From the NCBI GenBank assembly GCA_903813345.2, contig CAIIXF020000002.1, positions 4,812,001-4,876,000 on the forward strand: a stretch of 64,000 bases of DNA, given 5' to 3'. The notes under the pieces are model-generated. The model was not told where the DNA came from, searched no databases, and saw only the letters and a list, made by a program, of their open reading frames with translations. Of the stretch, positions 11,728-23,866 are shown in pieces. The translations under genes were made by a program, and so were the position numbers. Origin of the DNA: Owenia fusiformis. Taxonomy: Eukaryota; Annelida; Polychaeta; Sabellida; Oweniidae. Numbering within the stretch: position 1 is the first letter of the stretch; each line of letters begins with the position of its first letter.

Positions 11728-12015
11728 GTGACGCCAATCAAGACAACAATAATGTCAACTTCATAAAGACAGCAATCGGCATGATAAACTGAAAAAGAGC
11801 AGGAGTGGATAACACAACTAAAAAGAAGTTATTGCTTGCTCTGTGCATTTCTTTATTTCTAAAACATGTACAATGCAAATTTCACAACAAAACATTAAAA
11901 CAGTTATATATAGTTTTTGATGTTCAGATTGTAAAATAAACTTTGCATTCTTGCTTTTTTTAACATCGTTTTCATCAATTTTCGATCAGTTACTCTACAG
12001 TAAAATTTCTTAATG

Positions 12016-13180
12016 TGAACAGCCTTTGAACATTTTAGTCACAATTTTGAACACACACCATACATGTTACGAGGATCTTATAATGCAAGGAGTGAACAAC
12101 AGTCATTGTGAACAGCCTTTGAACATTTCAGTCGCAGTTTTGAATATACACCTTACATGTTACTAGGACTTCATAGTGCGACGTGTGAACACCAGTCGTT
12201 GTGAACAGCCTCTGAACATTTCAGTCCCATTTTTTGAACATACACCATACATGTTACGAGGATCTTATAATGCGACAAGTGAACAACAGTCATTGTGAAC
12301 AGCCTTTGAACATTTCAGTCACAATTTTGAATTTACCCCCCACATGTTACTAGGACTTCATAATGCGACGAGTGAACACTGAACACCAGACATTGTGAAC
12401 AGCCTTTGAACATTTCAGTCCCATCTTTGACCATACACCCTACATGTTACTAGGACTTCATAATGCGACGTGTGAACAACAGCCATTGTGAAGAACCTTT
12501 GAACATTTCAGTCCCATTTTTGAACATACACCTTACATGTTACTAGGACTTCATAATGCGACGAGTGGACACCAATCATTGTGAACAGCCTTTGAACATT
12601 TCAGTCTCATTTTTGAATTCACCCCCCACATGTTACAAGGACTTCATAATGCGACGAGTGAACACCAATCATTGTGAACAGCCTTTGAACATTTCAGTCA
12701 CAATTTTGAATTTACCCCCCACATGTTACCAGGACTTCATAATGCGACGTGTGAACATCAGTCATTGTGAACAGCCTTTGAACATTTCAGTCTCATTTTT
12801 GAATTCACCCCCCACATTTTACAAGGACTTCATAATGCGACGAGTGAACACCAATCATTGTGAACAGCCTTTGAACATTTCAGTCACAATTTTGAATTTA
12901 CCCCCCACATGTTACTAGGACTTCATAATGCGACGAGTGAACACTGAACACCAGACATTGTGAACAGCCTTTGAACATTTCAGTCCCATCTTTGACCATA
13001 CACCATACATGTTACTAGGACTTCAAAATGCGACGAGTGAACAGCAGTCATTGTGAAGAACCTTTGAACATTTCAGTCCTATTTTTGAACATACACCATA
13101 CATGTTACTTGGATGTCATAATGTGACGAGTGAACAACAGTCATTGTGAACAGCGTTTAGACATTTCAGTCTCACAGAAA
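12016..13180. repeat. 93 bp minisatellite array 2 (~12 units)
   Basis: Same 93 bp unit as array 1. Here two variant units alternate at 12556-12918 (186 bp higher-order period), unlike the five-unit period of array 1, so each array was re-amplified after unit duplication. The open frame at 12556-12918 encodes four 31-residue repeats but is closed by TAG in neighbouring units. Confidence 0.9.
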
Positions 13181-13424
13181 ATACCCTAAACACACGATAT
13201 GAAATGGGGTGTTTTGTGTAAAAATATAATTGCGAAATTCTGACTATTCAAATATAAAAAAGTTACGCTATCTCAACTGGTCTTTTAAATTTCACCTTTA
13301 ATTAACGTTTAATTTTGATACATAATTTAAACCAGGGCTACATCGTTGCAGTTTTCTAGTTTGAAATGAAGGGGTAGGAATTAATCAGTTGATGTAGAAA
13401 ACCTGAGAGTCGGAAATACATGAT

Positions 13425-13625
13425 ATGATTTTTATCCACGAATGGATATGATATCTGCACGAGCGAGCGTAGCGAGAGAGTACAGATATCAATATCCATA
13501 TCGTATGCTATGGTTAAGTGAATTTTTTTCAAAAATATCATATTTTACCTCTGATTACAAAAATACCGTTTTTATTTTCGCATGCTATCCTATGAATATC
13601 ATGCTAACTATGGAATAATACATGA
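13425..13625. mobile_element. Palindromic insertion in unit 2
   Basis: About 200 bp with a foldback core (ATATGATATCTG and its inverse around GAGCGAGCGTAGCGAGAG) replaces about 60 bp present in units 1 and 3. Similar in style to the palindrome at 50912-51049. Exact ends are not clear. Confidence 0.5.
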
Positions 13626-14166
13626 TATTTTTTAGTATACAGGTAGATCCACGTTCTTGTATACAATAACTGCATCTAGCCTAAGCATCCCTTCAAATAT
13701 TTTCATTTCGCCCTCTTAATGGCCCCGTATAAAGTTTTAATATCTTTGAGTAAGATTATAGTCTTGCCTGACATGCATGTTATCAAAATGTGGCGTGTGA
13801 GACTTTTTAATTTAATTTAAAGCAACGCATGGCATGACATACTTTCTTACTTATTTTATGTTTGAAAAAGAAAGAAAATTGGTTGTAAAATAGTAAGAAA
13901 TTAACTCATAAGCTCAGAAAAGTATTCCAGATATAGGAAAAAGAATAATCTAAAAATTATCTAGATTCTAAAAATTTAAATTTTTGTTTTTGAAATGGCG
14001 GGAAATTCCAACTTTTGAAATCAAATAATGACCAAGTGCGTTTCAAAAGTCACATTTTCAAAAAAATGTCCAAATAGTTTTTCAAACTTTGCACGGGGCC
14101 TTTAAACGAGCGGAGATGTGATCACTGTACATCAAATAGAGTAGGCGCTGACAACCGGGGTATTAT

Positions 14167-17023
14167 TTACGAAATTGATGGAATAACCCTTGCCTCTCCC
14201 GTAGATTTCGATTGAGTATTATGTGACTTGCGAGGCTTAGTTTTCGTCGCGTAAAAACAACACAACATTTGAATCACTTCACGGCGAAAGTGTTTCCCAG
14301 CAAACACGTAGAACCAGAAGTTGACTCCATAGTTGAGATAGAGAACGTAGATCATGTATAACTCTGCCTTGTATATCGATGCCAGTGTGGTATCGTCCGT
14401 CACCGGGTTGGATAAGATCGACCAAGCCCATACGTAAAATATGACGTATGGCAGTGTGCAAATACACAGAACGAAACTAACGGAAACCAACATGAAGGTA
14501 AGCGAGTTGATGTTGTTCTTGTTGTTCTTGTACATAGCAACCATACTTTTCTGGGAGCGACGGTGATACATCACATTTACCAGGATGATGACGTTACATG
14601 TGATTACTATGGAGAGCGGGATGACGGAGAGAAGTGCCAGATCAATCCAGAGAAATATCTAAATAAAAGTATAGACACATTATTTGAGTTTCAATTTTTT
14701 CGATTCATTTATACATATACACGCCCGGTGATCGTGAAAATGGGACGGAGGGGGGGGGGGGGGAGCAGGCAATTTCCGCTAGAAAATTCAACAAATCTGG
14801 TAAAATTATTTTTTCAAGACAGAGTTTACGATTGAATTGCAAATTGAATAAGCGCACAGTATGATAAAATATGTTAGGTATTCTAGGATTATTTTTCAAC
14901 CAATACTCTTTTAAGATATAAGATCTATTAAAAAAGGCGCAACGCAACCAACGTGCAGAAGTCAAAGTTTTTGCTATAAATCAAGCAACAATGGACTACA
15001 CGACTTGTAATAAATACTTGTAAGTGATGTTATCATAACTAAATTAATGTCATTACTGAATTTATAAAATAAGTTTCCATACGTACAATAGAAAATAATC
15101 AAAAATAATTAAAATGGGACGGAGGGGGGGGGGGGAGTAATAATTCTATAAAGTGAAACAACTTCACACGAATTCTTGTATTTGAAAAATGAACTCATTA
15201 ACTTAGTAAGAAACTGGATGATATACCCCTGGAGACTGAAAAATGGGGACATTTGGAGTAAAAGGACTTAAAGTCGCGAAACATCTCTAATCATGTCTCA
15301 TATACATATTGCTCCCCCCTCCGTCCCCTCCCCCCCTCCGTCCCAAATTCATTATTTTCGATTATTTTTTATTTCACATATGGAAACTTATTTTATAAAT
15401 TCAGCAATGACATTAATTTAGTTATGATAACATCACTTACAAGTATTTATAACAGGTTGTCCAGACCATTGTTGCTTGATTTATAGCAAAAACGTTGATT
15501 TGTGCCTGTTGATGGCCTTGCGCCTTTTTTAATAGATCTCATACCTTAGATGCGTATCGTTTCAGAAAAAATCCCAGAAAACCTAACATATTCTACCATA
15601 CCGTGCGCCTATCCATTTAGCAATTCAATAGTAAACTTTTTCTTGAAAAAATAAATCTTCCAGATTTGTTGAATTTCCTAGCAGAAATTGCCTGCTCCCC
15701 CCCTCCGTCCCATATTCACGATCACCGGGCGTGATATATGGTAAAGGCTGAATTTGACGTGTTTCGTATCGTTTTTGTTGAAAAGCTATTGAAGTGGAGG
15801 GTAGCCTACACCCTGTAGGTATAGACCGACTACATAGATAATAGAGAGTTTAAGTTCGCGATATTTTTCACAACGAAACCGTGAATGCAAAGCCAATGAA
15901 TCAATACAGTAGCGCGCATACAAAACAAGCTCTAATACAAAGTGTACTTCTAATTCTTGGAGTCTTAAAAAATAGAATATTTCAAAATGAGACATATGAA
16001 TATAAAAACCTATAAAACAAATGTGAAGCTGTTATTAAATTCTACCTCTCTGTAGTATGTTGTATATCCTTCAGATGGAGTGCAGTAGAACTGGTCAGGT
16101 GAATTGGGATTGTACTCCATTATAAACGCGAGCTGAAGATTTGCGGCAAGAAGGGCAAACACCGTTATGAGGACAGCTATTTTGACCCGTTTAGTGCTTA
16201 TGATGACCGAGGCCCGGTGTGGTAATGCAACTGCGATGCATCTCTCTATCGCAAGTAAAGCCACGAGAAATGGAGACAAGTCCGTCATGACGAATAGAAT
16301 TACAACGCCAATTTTACATGTCCAATAGCTGTATTCATTAAACATGCCTGGAATCCCGAATGTGCATCGAAGCGACATACCAAGTGCAATATTTAGTAAG
16401 TTAAATGAGTCCACAAATGCTAGAATAGTAAGCATGACGGTTGTGGTGGATTTCCTGATGTTTTTCCGACTGAAAACAAGGATAGAGAGAATGTTGAATA
16501 GGACTCCCAAGAAAACGAGGACAAAGCCGCCGTATTTCCATATTTCGCATCCACCTATCTCTTGACTTGTGTCATCTAACTTCACATCTTCTAGCGCCAT
16601 GGTTGCATTCTCGGGGGACTCTCTATCAGTTGAGTTATGTACGCCATCGCCAATATCTGGCATGGCATCTTCTCCCGATCCAGTTGTGAAAGTCTCATTT
16701 AGGGTTGGGGTTCCACTAGGCCACGTTATATCGGGATGCAGAGTAGTTAATCGAGATCTTTCTTCTACTTCCCTTGTTTTGTTTTCCAACGAGCTCAAAT
16801 CCTGGAGACTTTCTTCGTTTATGTTTTTTGGTCGATCTTGTGCCGCTGTTACACCATCACGTGCGTCAATATCAAGCCATTCTGTTGGGAAGTTCAATTC
16901 TGTAGAATTATCTGTGTTATTATCTATCGTATCGACAGTTCCAAGTCCAACCAATATCATTGTTAAAGTTAAGTACATCATCATCATGAGTTTCTGGCTC
17001 ATCAAAATATACGAAATTGTCAC
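14167..17023 (-). CDS. Class A (rhodopsin-like) GPCR, copy 2, two exons
   Basis: Exon 1 is 17023-16046 and exon 2 is 14658-14167, with the same phase-0 junction as copy 1, giving 489 residues with all frames open. The membrane core is about 95% identical to copy 1 by hand count (8 changes over about 158 residues of TM1-loop 2), while the N-terminal ectodomain is only about 85% identical. Motifs match copy 1: LAFVD, IERC, CTLP, NFWFY, helix 8 CC. Intron 3 loop asparagine/lysine run is one residue shorter. The intron is 1.4 kb because it carries a foldback transposon at 14720-15733. Function as a peptide-type receptor is inferred from family architecture only. Confidence 0.85.
14720..15733. mobile_element. 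Foldback DNA transposon with G-rich blocks, copy A
   Basis: 1014 bp with inverted arms of about 400 bp. Ends read CACGCCCGGTGATCGTG and the exact inverse. Next to each end, and again nearer the centre, is GGGACGGAGGGGG or its complement, with G runs of up to about 14. Flanks are ATATA on both sides (14715-14719 and 15734-15738). It is absent from the introns of GPCR copies 1 and 3. No coding capacity. Confidence 0.85.
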
Positions 17024-17043
17024 ATTGTACAGTATAGTTCTAT

Positions 17044-17106
17044 CCTTATATATCAGTTACTTGCCCTTTTCATAGAATGAAATGTATGAATTACACCTCA
17101 GCCAAT
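17044..17106 (-). promoter_or_regulatory. TATA and CCAAT elements of GPCR copy 2
   Basis: TATATAAGG on minus (17044-17052) and CCAAT (17102-17106, read on plus), in the same spacing to the ATG at 17023 as in the other copies. Confidence 0.55.
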
Positions 17107-18040
17107 CATGTAACGGAGAAGCAAGAATCCTGCAATTATACTTGTGTCATTGGTTCAAAAAGTCATTGGAATCGATCTGAAGAATGATACGTAAGACAAT
17201 TGTATGACACCAGTTCTTCAGCCATCTTTCATCATTAGAGGGTGTTCTGCTTTGTACATTTTCGAAGAGGATCAAATTACTCGAGTCTCTTTGGTTGGAG
17301 ACAAATTGATTTAAAAAATGCCCATTTTGACCAAACGTAGGCTATACCAATTTTGACTCTTATAGCCCCCGACCCTGGCTACGGGAATGGAACATTAAAG
17401 CTGTCCATTCTATAATTTAACTGATTTGGCACCCGCTCTATTTTGGTGGATTTGCCGATTTAACTTACTCACCAATTTAAATGTCCGCAAAAATCGAAAA
17501 TTAAATGGCGCAAAATCAACCCGGTTTACAGTATGTTGCAAATTGTCAATGTAATGTCCGCAGGTGTCAGTTAATGGACATATCCATATCCATAATATAC
17601 TTAAATTATATTCATATATAACACTAATCCCATTACTGTTAGTCAGTAGGTGTTGCTCGGTATGGGCAGTGACGTAAATTATGAATGCCCATTCATTATT
17701 TGTTAGTCTTAAGTCTATCAGGATGGCACCGATTTGGTATCTTTTTCTTTTGAAGAATGTGTTCTACATGTGCAAATAATAAATATATAAAAATCCATTT
17801 CGTTCGAAAAACCTTTGTTCAAATAAACTCTGAAAATTAAAGTGCAGCATTTTCCTATTTTTGTCACGCCAAGAAGCTCTTAGAATAGAAGTGTTGTTCA
17901 CCTGTGGACGGGTAATTTTAGAAATTTTGCCAATGGAATGATTACTTCTCAGAATTCTGTTTTAAACGTTTGCATTAGGAGTCACGATATGTAATATTCC
18001 TTTCTATCACTCTACCATATGACATTAACAGACCGGAATA

Positions 18041-18297
18041 GCCCGGCAAGGGTAAAGTCGGGACAATGGACACGGTAATTACCATTTGCCGTTGTCTTTC
18101 TAAATTACTCAAATTCAGATTCCGTTGTCATTGACGATATCGAAGACGCTATATTGTGGCGATTCACGACCCAATATGATCGAAATTGGGATTGCATACG
18201 AAACGACATCACAAGAGCTTAATACATGCACATAATTAGCGACGATATAATCCCATAAACTTTACCGTTGTCAGACTATACCGGTGTGATTTATATT
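18041..18297. mobile_element. MITE of unit 3, internally deleted
   Basis: Same ends as the MITEs at 3610-3935 and 10541-10867 but missing about 70 bp before the right end. Confidence 0.55.
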
Positions 18298-19312
18298 GCT
18301 ATCGCGGTCAGGAATTAACTGGTTATGAAATTACAGAAAGGGAGAGCTTATACAGTAAGTCGGAGCCAGTTTACAAATTTGTTCTTAACGTTTGAGATAG
18401 AGAGTCAAAATTATAACAATAGGAGATAATGGGAAATCCTCTGTTGTTCATATTGGTGCTAGTTATGCGTGATTTACTTGGATGTTTTTCATAAAAATAG
18501 AGAAGTCTAAAAAACGAATCGATTAAGACGATGCGTTCATCAATTCAGAACAGACTGTGCATCGTATTTCTGTTTACGAAAAACGGAGAGTTCATTTTTC
18601 AAACAAATCGACTCGCTCCATTTTTCAAGTAGTATATTGTATATATGTAAATGAAATGAATTTGAATTTGTAACTACTCCCTAGACATTAATAAAGCTGA
18701 AATTGATGGATATAACACAAGGAACATTATAATTTAGTCACGCACTTTTAGAAAAAGTTGAAAATAAAACAGTAGGAAAATGTGAGTGTAACAAAATTTG
18801 GCGTTTCTTAATATTTCATCCATGATAGGTAAACACCGACACAAACATATTCATTATTACTTCTACAAATACTGAAATACAAGACGGTGCCGTAAGCGAA
18901 ATCACGAAAATAGCTGAGATAATTGATAATTCTCGTGTAAGCAAATCAAATGATGATGCAGACAAAAAAAAACTCATAATAAGGTTCATGGAATCGCAAT
19001 GAAAACAACATGACGCCAATCACACCAACAATAATGTCAACTGCATAAATACAGCAATCGGCATGATAAACTGAAAAAGAGCAGGAGTGGATATCACAAC
19101 TAAAAAGAAGCTATTGCTTGCTCTGTGCATTTTTTTTATTTCTAAAACATGTACAATGCAAATTTCACAACAGAAATTAAAACAGTTATATATTACAAAA
19201 TTGATTTCCCTAAGTTTTTGATGTTCAGATTGTAAAATAACCTTGCATTCTTGCTTTTTAACATCGTTTTCATCAATTTTCGATCAGTTACTCTACAGTA
19301 AAATTTGTTTAT

Positions 19313-20635
19313 GTGAGCAGCCTTTGAACATTTCAGTCACAATTTTGATTATACCGCACACATGTTACTAGGACTTCATAATGCGACGTGTAAACACTGA
19401 ACACCAGTCATTGTGAACAGCCTTTGAACATTTCAGTCCCATTTTTGAACACACACCATACATGTTACTAGGACTTCATATTGCGAAGAGTGAACACCAG
19501 TCATTGTGAACAGCCTTTGAACATTTCAGTCCCATTTTTGAACATACACCATACATGTTACGAGGATCTTATAATGCGAAGAGTGATGAACAGTGATTGT
19601 GAACAGCCTTTGAACATTTCAGTCATCATTTTGAATATACCCCGCACATGTTACTAAGACTTCATAATGCGACGAGTGAACAACAGTCATTAAGAACAGC
19701 CTTTGAACATTTCAGTCCCATTTTTGAACATGCACCATACATGTTACTAGGACTTCATAATGCGAAGAGAGAACACCAGTCATTGTGAACAGCCTTTGAA
19801 CGTTTCAGTCCAATTTTTGAACATACCCCTCACATATGTTACTAGGACTTCATAATACGACGAGTGAACAACAGTCATTGTGAAGAACCTTTGAACATTT
19901 CAGTCCCATGTTTGAACATACACCTTACATGTTACTAGGACATCATAATGCGACGAGTCAACACCAGTCATTGTGACCAGGCTTTGAACATTTCAGTCCC
20001 ATTTTTGAAAATACACCATACATGTTACTAGGACTTCATAATGTGAAGAGTGAACAACAGTCATTGTGAACAGCCTTTGAACATTTCAGTCTTATCTTTT
20101 AATATACACCATACATTTTACCAGGACCTCATAATGCGAACAGCCTTTAAACATTTCAGTCACAGTTTTAAACATTCACAATACATGTTACTACATGTAG
20201 GACTTAATGCGACGAGTGAACAACAGTCATGGTGAACAGCCTTTGAACATTTCAGTACCATTTTTGAACATACATGTTACTAGGACTTCATAATGCGAAG
20301 AGTGAACACCAGTCAGTGAACAGCCTTTGAACATTTCAGTCATTATTTTTAACATACACCATACAAGTTACTAGGACTTCATAATGCGAAGAGGGAACAC
20401 CAGTCATTGTGAACAGCCTTTGAACATTTCAGTCCAATTTTTGAACATACCCCTCACATAGGTTACAAGGACTTCATAATACGACGAGTGAACACCAGTC
20501 ATTGTGAACAGCCTTTGAACATTTCAGTCCAATTTTTGAACATACCCCTCACATATGTTACTAGGACTTCATAATGCGACGAGTGAACACTTGTCATTGT
20601 GAACAGCGTTATAACATTTCAGTCTCATTTTAGAA
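19313..20635. repeat. 93 bp minisatellite array 3 (~14 units)
   Basis: Same unit as arrays 1 and 2 but more irregular, with truncated units (for example near 20125 and 20270). A higher-order period is not obvious. Confidence 0.9.
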
Positions 20636-21561
20636 CAACTGATATGAAATGGAGTGTTTTGTTCAAAAAATATAATTGTAAAAAGTTACGGTATATCTCA
20701 ACCGGTCTTTTAAATTTCACCTTGTTCAATTTTATACATAATTCAAACCAGGGCTACATCGTTGCAGTTTTCTAGTTTGAAATGAAGGGGTAGGAATTAG
20801 TCAGTTGATGGGGAAACCTGAGAGTCGGAAATACAGTATTACTATATTGTTATAAAATGTCAAGTTGTACATCGCGTATTACGTGATTTCTTTTACTGTA
20901 CAGGTAGATCCACGTTCTTGTGTACAATAACATAAACGATATCAAAATAAGATTGTTTTTTTGAATACATAAGCCGATTTTCCTCTTTTAATTGTGAGTC
21001 TACATCTAGCCTAAGCATCCCTTCAAATAGTTTCATTTCGCCCTCTTAGAGGCCCCGTATAAAGTTTTAATCTCTTTGAGTTAGATTATAGTTTTGCCTT
21101 ACATGCATGTTATCAAAATGTGGCATGTGAAACTTTTTAATTTAATTTACAGCGACGCATGGCATGACATACTTTCTAACTTATTTATGTTGGAAAAGGA
21201 AAGAAAATTGGTCGTGAAATAGTAAGAAATTAACCCATAAGCTCAGAAAAGTGTTCCAGATATTGGAAAAAGAATAATCTAAAAAATGATCTAAATTCTA
21301 AAAAATTAAACTTTTGTTTTTAAAATGGCGGGAAATTCCAACTTTTGAAATCAAATGCATGATGACCAACTACGTTTCAAAAGTCACATTTTCAAAAAAT
21401 GTCCAAATAGTAGTTTTTCAAGTCAATATTTAAATGATTATTTTCAAACTTTGCATAGGGCCTTTAACGTGATATGTGATCAATTTAATGTGATCAATGT
21501 ACATCAAATACAACAGGCGCCGACAGCCGGGGTTATAATTAGGGTATTAATTTTACGATCA

Positions 21562-23436
21562 TTACGAAATTGATGGAATAACCCTCGGCTCTCCCGCAGA
21601 TTTTGATTGAGTACTATATGTAAGAGACTTGCTAGTCTTCGTTTTCTTCGCGTAAAAACAACAAAGCATTTGAATCACTTCACGGCGAAAGTGTTTCCCA
21701 GCAAACACGTAGAACCAGAAGTTGACTCCATAGTTGAGATAGAGAACGTAGATCATGTATAACTCGGCCTTGTATATCGATGCCAGTGTGGTATCGTCCG
21801 TCTCCGGGTTGGATAAGATCGACCAAGCCCATACGTAAAATATGACGTATGGTAGTGTGCAAATACACAGAACGAAACTAACGGAAACCAACATGAAGGT
21901 AAGCGAGTTGATGTTGTTCGTGTTGTTGTTCTTGTACATAGCAACCATACTTTTCTGGGAGCGACGGTGATACATCACATTCACCAGGATGACGACGTTA
22001 CATGTGATCACTATGGAGAGCGGGATGACGGAGAGAAGTGCCAGATCCATCCAGAGAAATATCTAAATAAAAGTATAGACACATTATTTGAGTTTCAATT
22101 TTTTCGATTCATTTATACATATTCTTCCCGTTCGGAAAAGGCTGAATTTGACGGGTATTTCGTATCGTATTTGTTGAAAAAGCTATTTGAAGTGGAGGGT
22201 AGCCTACACCTTGTAGGTATAGACCGACTACATAGATAATAGAGAGTTTAAGTTCGCAATATTTTTCACAACGAAACCGTGAATGCAAAGCCAATGAATC
22301 AATACAGTAGCGCGCATACAAAACAAGCTCTAATACAAATTTGTCTACTTCTAATTCTCGGAGTCTTAAAAATTTAGAATATTTCAAAATGAGACATATG
22401 AATATAAAAACCTATGAAACAAATGTGAAGCTGTTATTAAATTCTACCTCTCTGTAGTATGTTGTATACCCTTCAGATGGCGTGCAGTAGAACTGGTCAG
22501 GTGAATTGGGATTGTACTCCATTATAAACGCGAGCTGAAGATTTGCGGCAAGAAGGGCAAACACCGTTATGAGGACAGCTATTTTGACCCGTTTAGTGCT
22601 AATGATGACCGAGGCCCGGTGTGGCAATGCAACTGCGACGCATCTCTCTATCGCAAGTAAAGCCACGAGAAATGGAGACAAGTCCGTCATGACGAATAGA
22701 ATTACAACGCCAATTTTACATGTCCAATAGCTGTATTCATTAAACATGCCTGGAATCCCGAATGTGCATCGAAGCGACATACCAAGTGCAATATTTAGTA
22801 AGTTAAATGAGTCCACAAATGCTAGAATAGTGAGCATGACGGTTGTGGTGGATTTCTTGATGTTTTTCCGACTGAAAACAAGGATAGAAGAATGTTGAAT
22901 AGGACTCCCAAGAAAACGAGGACAAAGCCGCCGTATTTCCATATTTCGCAACCACCTATCTCTTGACTTGTGTCCTCTAACTTCACATCTTCTAGCGCCA
23001 TGGTTGCATTCTCGGGGGACTCTCTATCAGTTGAGTTATGTACGCCATCGCCAATATCTGGCATGGCATCTTCTCCCGATCCAGTTGTGAAAGTCTCATT
23101 TAGGTTTGGGGATCCACTAGGCCAGATGATTACGGAATGCAGAGTAGTTAATTGAGTTCTTTCTTCTTGTTCCCCTGTTTGGTTCTCCAACGAGCTCAAA
23201 TCCTGGAGACTTTCTTCTTTTATGTCTTTTGGTCGATCTTGTGCCGTTGTCACACCATCACGTGCGTCAATATCAATATCAAGGCCTTCTGTTGTGGAGT
23301 TAACTTCTGTAGAATTATCTGTGTTATTATCTATCGTATCGACAGTTCCAAGTCCAACCCAGATCATTGTTAAAGTTAAAGTTAAGTACATCATCATCAT
23401 GAGTTTCTGGCTCATCAAAATATACGAAATTGTCAC
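21562..23436 (-). pseudogene. GPCR copy 3 with a 1 bp frameshift in TM1
   Basis: Exon 1 is 23436-22448 and exon 2 is 22062-21562, with splice sites as in copies 1 and 2. At about 22887-22892 one base is missing relative to the other copies (GATAGAAGAATG against GATAGAGAGAATG). The frame therefore shifts inside TM1 after FNIL and stops at 22822. The remaining exon 1 frame (open to 22448) and exon 2 are intact and keep all receptor motifs, so the lesion is recent, or a sequencing error. The ectodomain has a two-residue IDID expansion. If the base were present the protein would be about 496 residues. Confidence 0.8.
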
Positions 23437-23456
23437 ATTGTACAGTGTTGTTCTAT

Positions 23457-23519
23457 CCTTATATATCAGTTACATGCTTTTTTAATAGAATGACATGTAT
23501 GAATTACACCTCAGCCAAT
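23457..23519 (-). promoter_or_regulatory. TATA and CCAAT elements of GPCR copy 3
   Basis: TATATAAGG on minus (23457-23465) and CCAAT (23515-23519, read on plus), with conserved spacing. Confidence 0.5.
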
Positions 23520-23679
23520 CATGTAACGGAGAAGCAAGAATTGTAAAATTATACTTGTTACGTCATTCGTTCAAAAAGTCATTGGAATCGATCTGAAGAA
23601 TGATGTGTAAGACAATAGTATGACACCAGTTCTTCAGCCATCTTTCATCATTAAAGGGTGTTCTGCTTTGTACCGAAGG

Positions 23680-23866
23680 GATAATAGAAGTGTAACAGCC
23701 CTTGTATGGACCCCCGTCGGGGATGCTAGACTTGTAAGGGAGTGAGCTAAATTCAATGCCTCGTGCGGGAATCGAACCCAGGACCTTCCCTTCTCGAGGC
23801 AGACGCTCTATCCCTGAGCCATTAGGGCTAGCCACTGCAGCTGAGATTGTAGTGGCGACTTGATAT
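23680..23866 (-). mobile_element. tRNA-derived SINE
   Basis: The minus strand has an A box (TGGCTCAGGGATAGAGCG, 23804-23821) and an exact B box (GGTTCGATTCC, 23768-23778), followed by a non-tRNA body. The acceptor and anticodon stems do not pair, so it is not a working tRNA gene. CGAAGG flanks it on both sides (23674-23679, 23867-23872). Units 1-3 lack it. Confidence 0.8.

Larger units (their letters stand above)
9618..17023. repeat. Tandem unit 2
   Basis: 7.4 kb unit with the same order as unit 1: promoter, MITE, minisatellite, 3' flank and GPCR copy 2. Unit-specific changes are a 33 bp hairpin insertion (11695-11727), a palindromic insertion near 13425-13625 and the foldback transposon in the GPCR intron (14720-15733). 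It lacks the LINE insert of unit 1. Confidence 0.85.
17024..23436. repeat. Tandem unit 3
   Basis: 6.4 kb unit with the same order as units 1 and 2, shortened by deletions (for example inside the MITE near 18255 and in the block near 18840-18990). It ends with the frameshifted GPCR copy 3. Confidence 0.85.
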
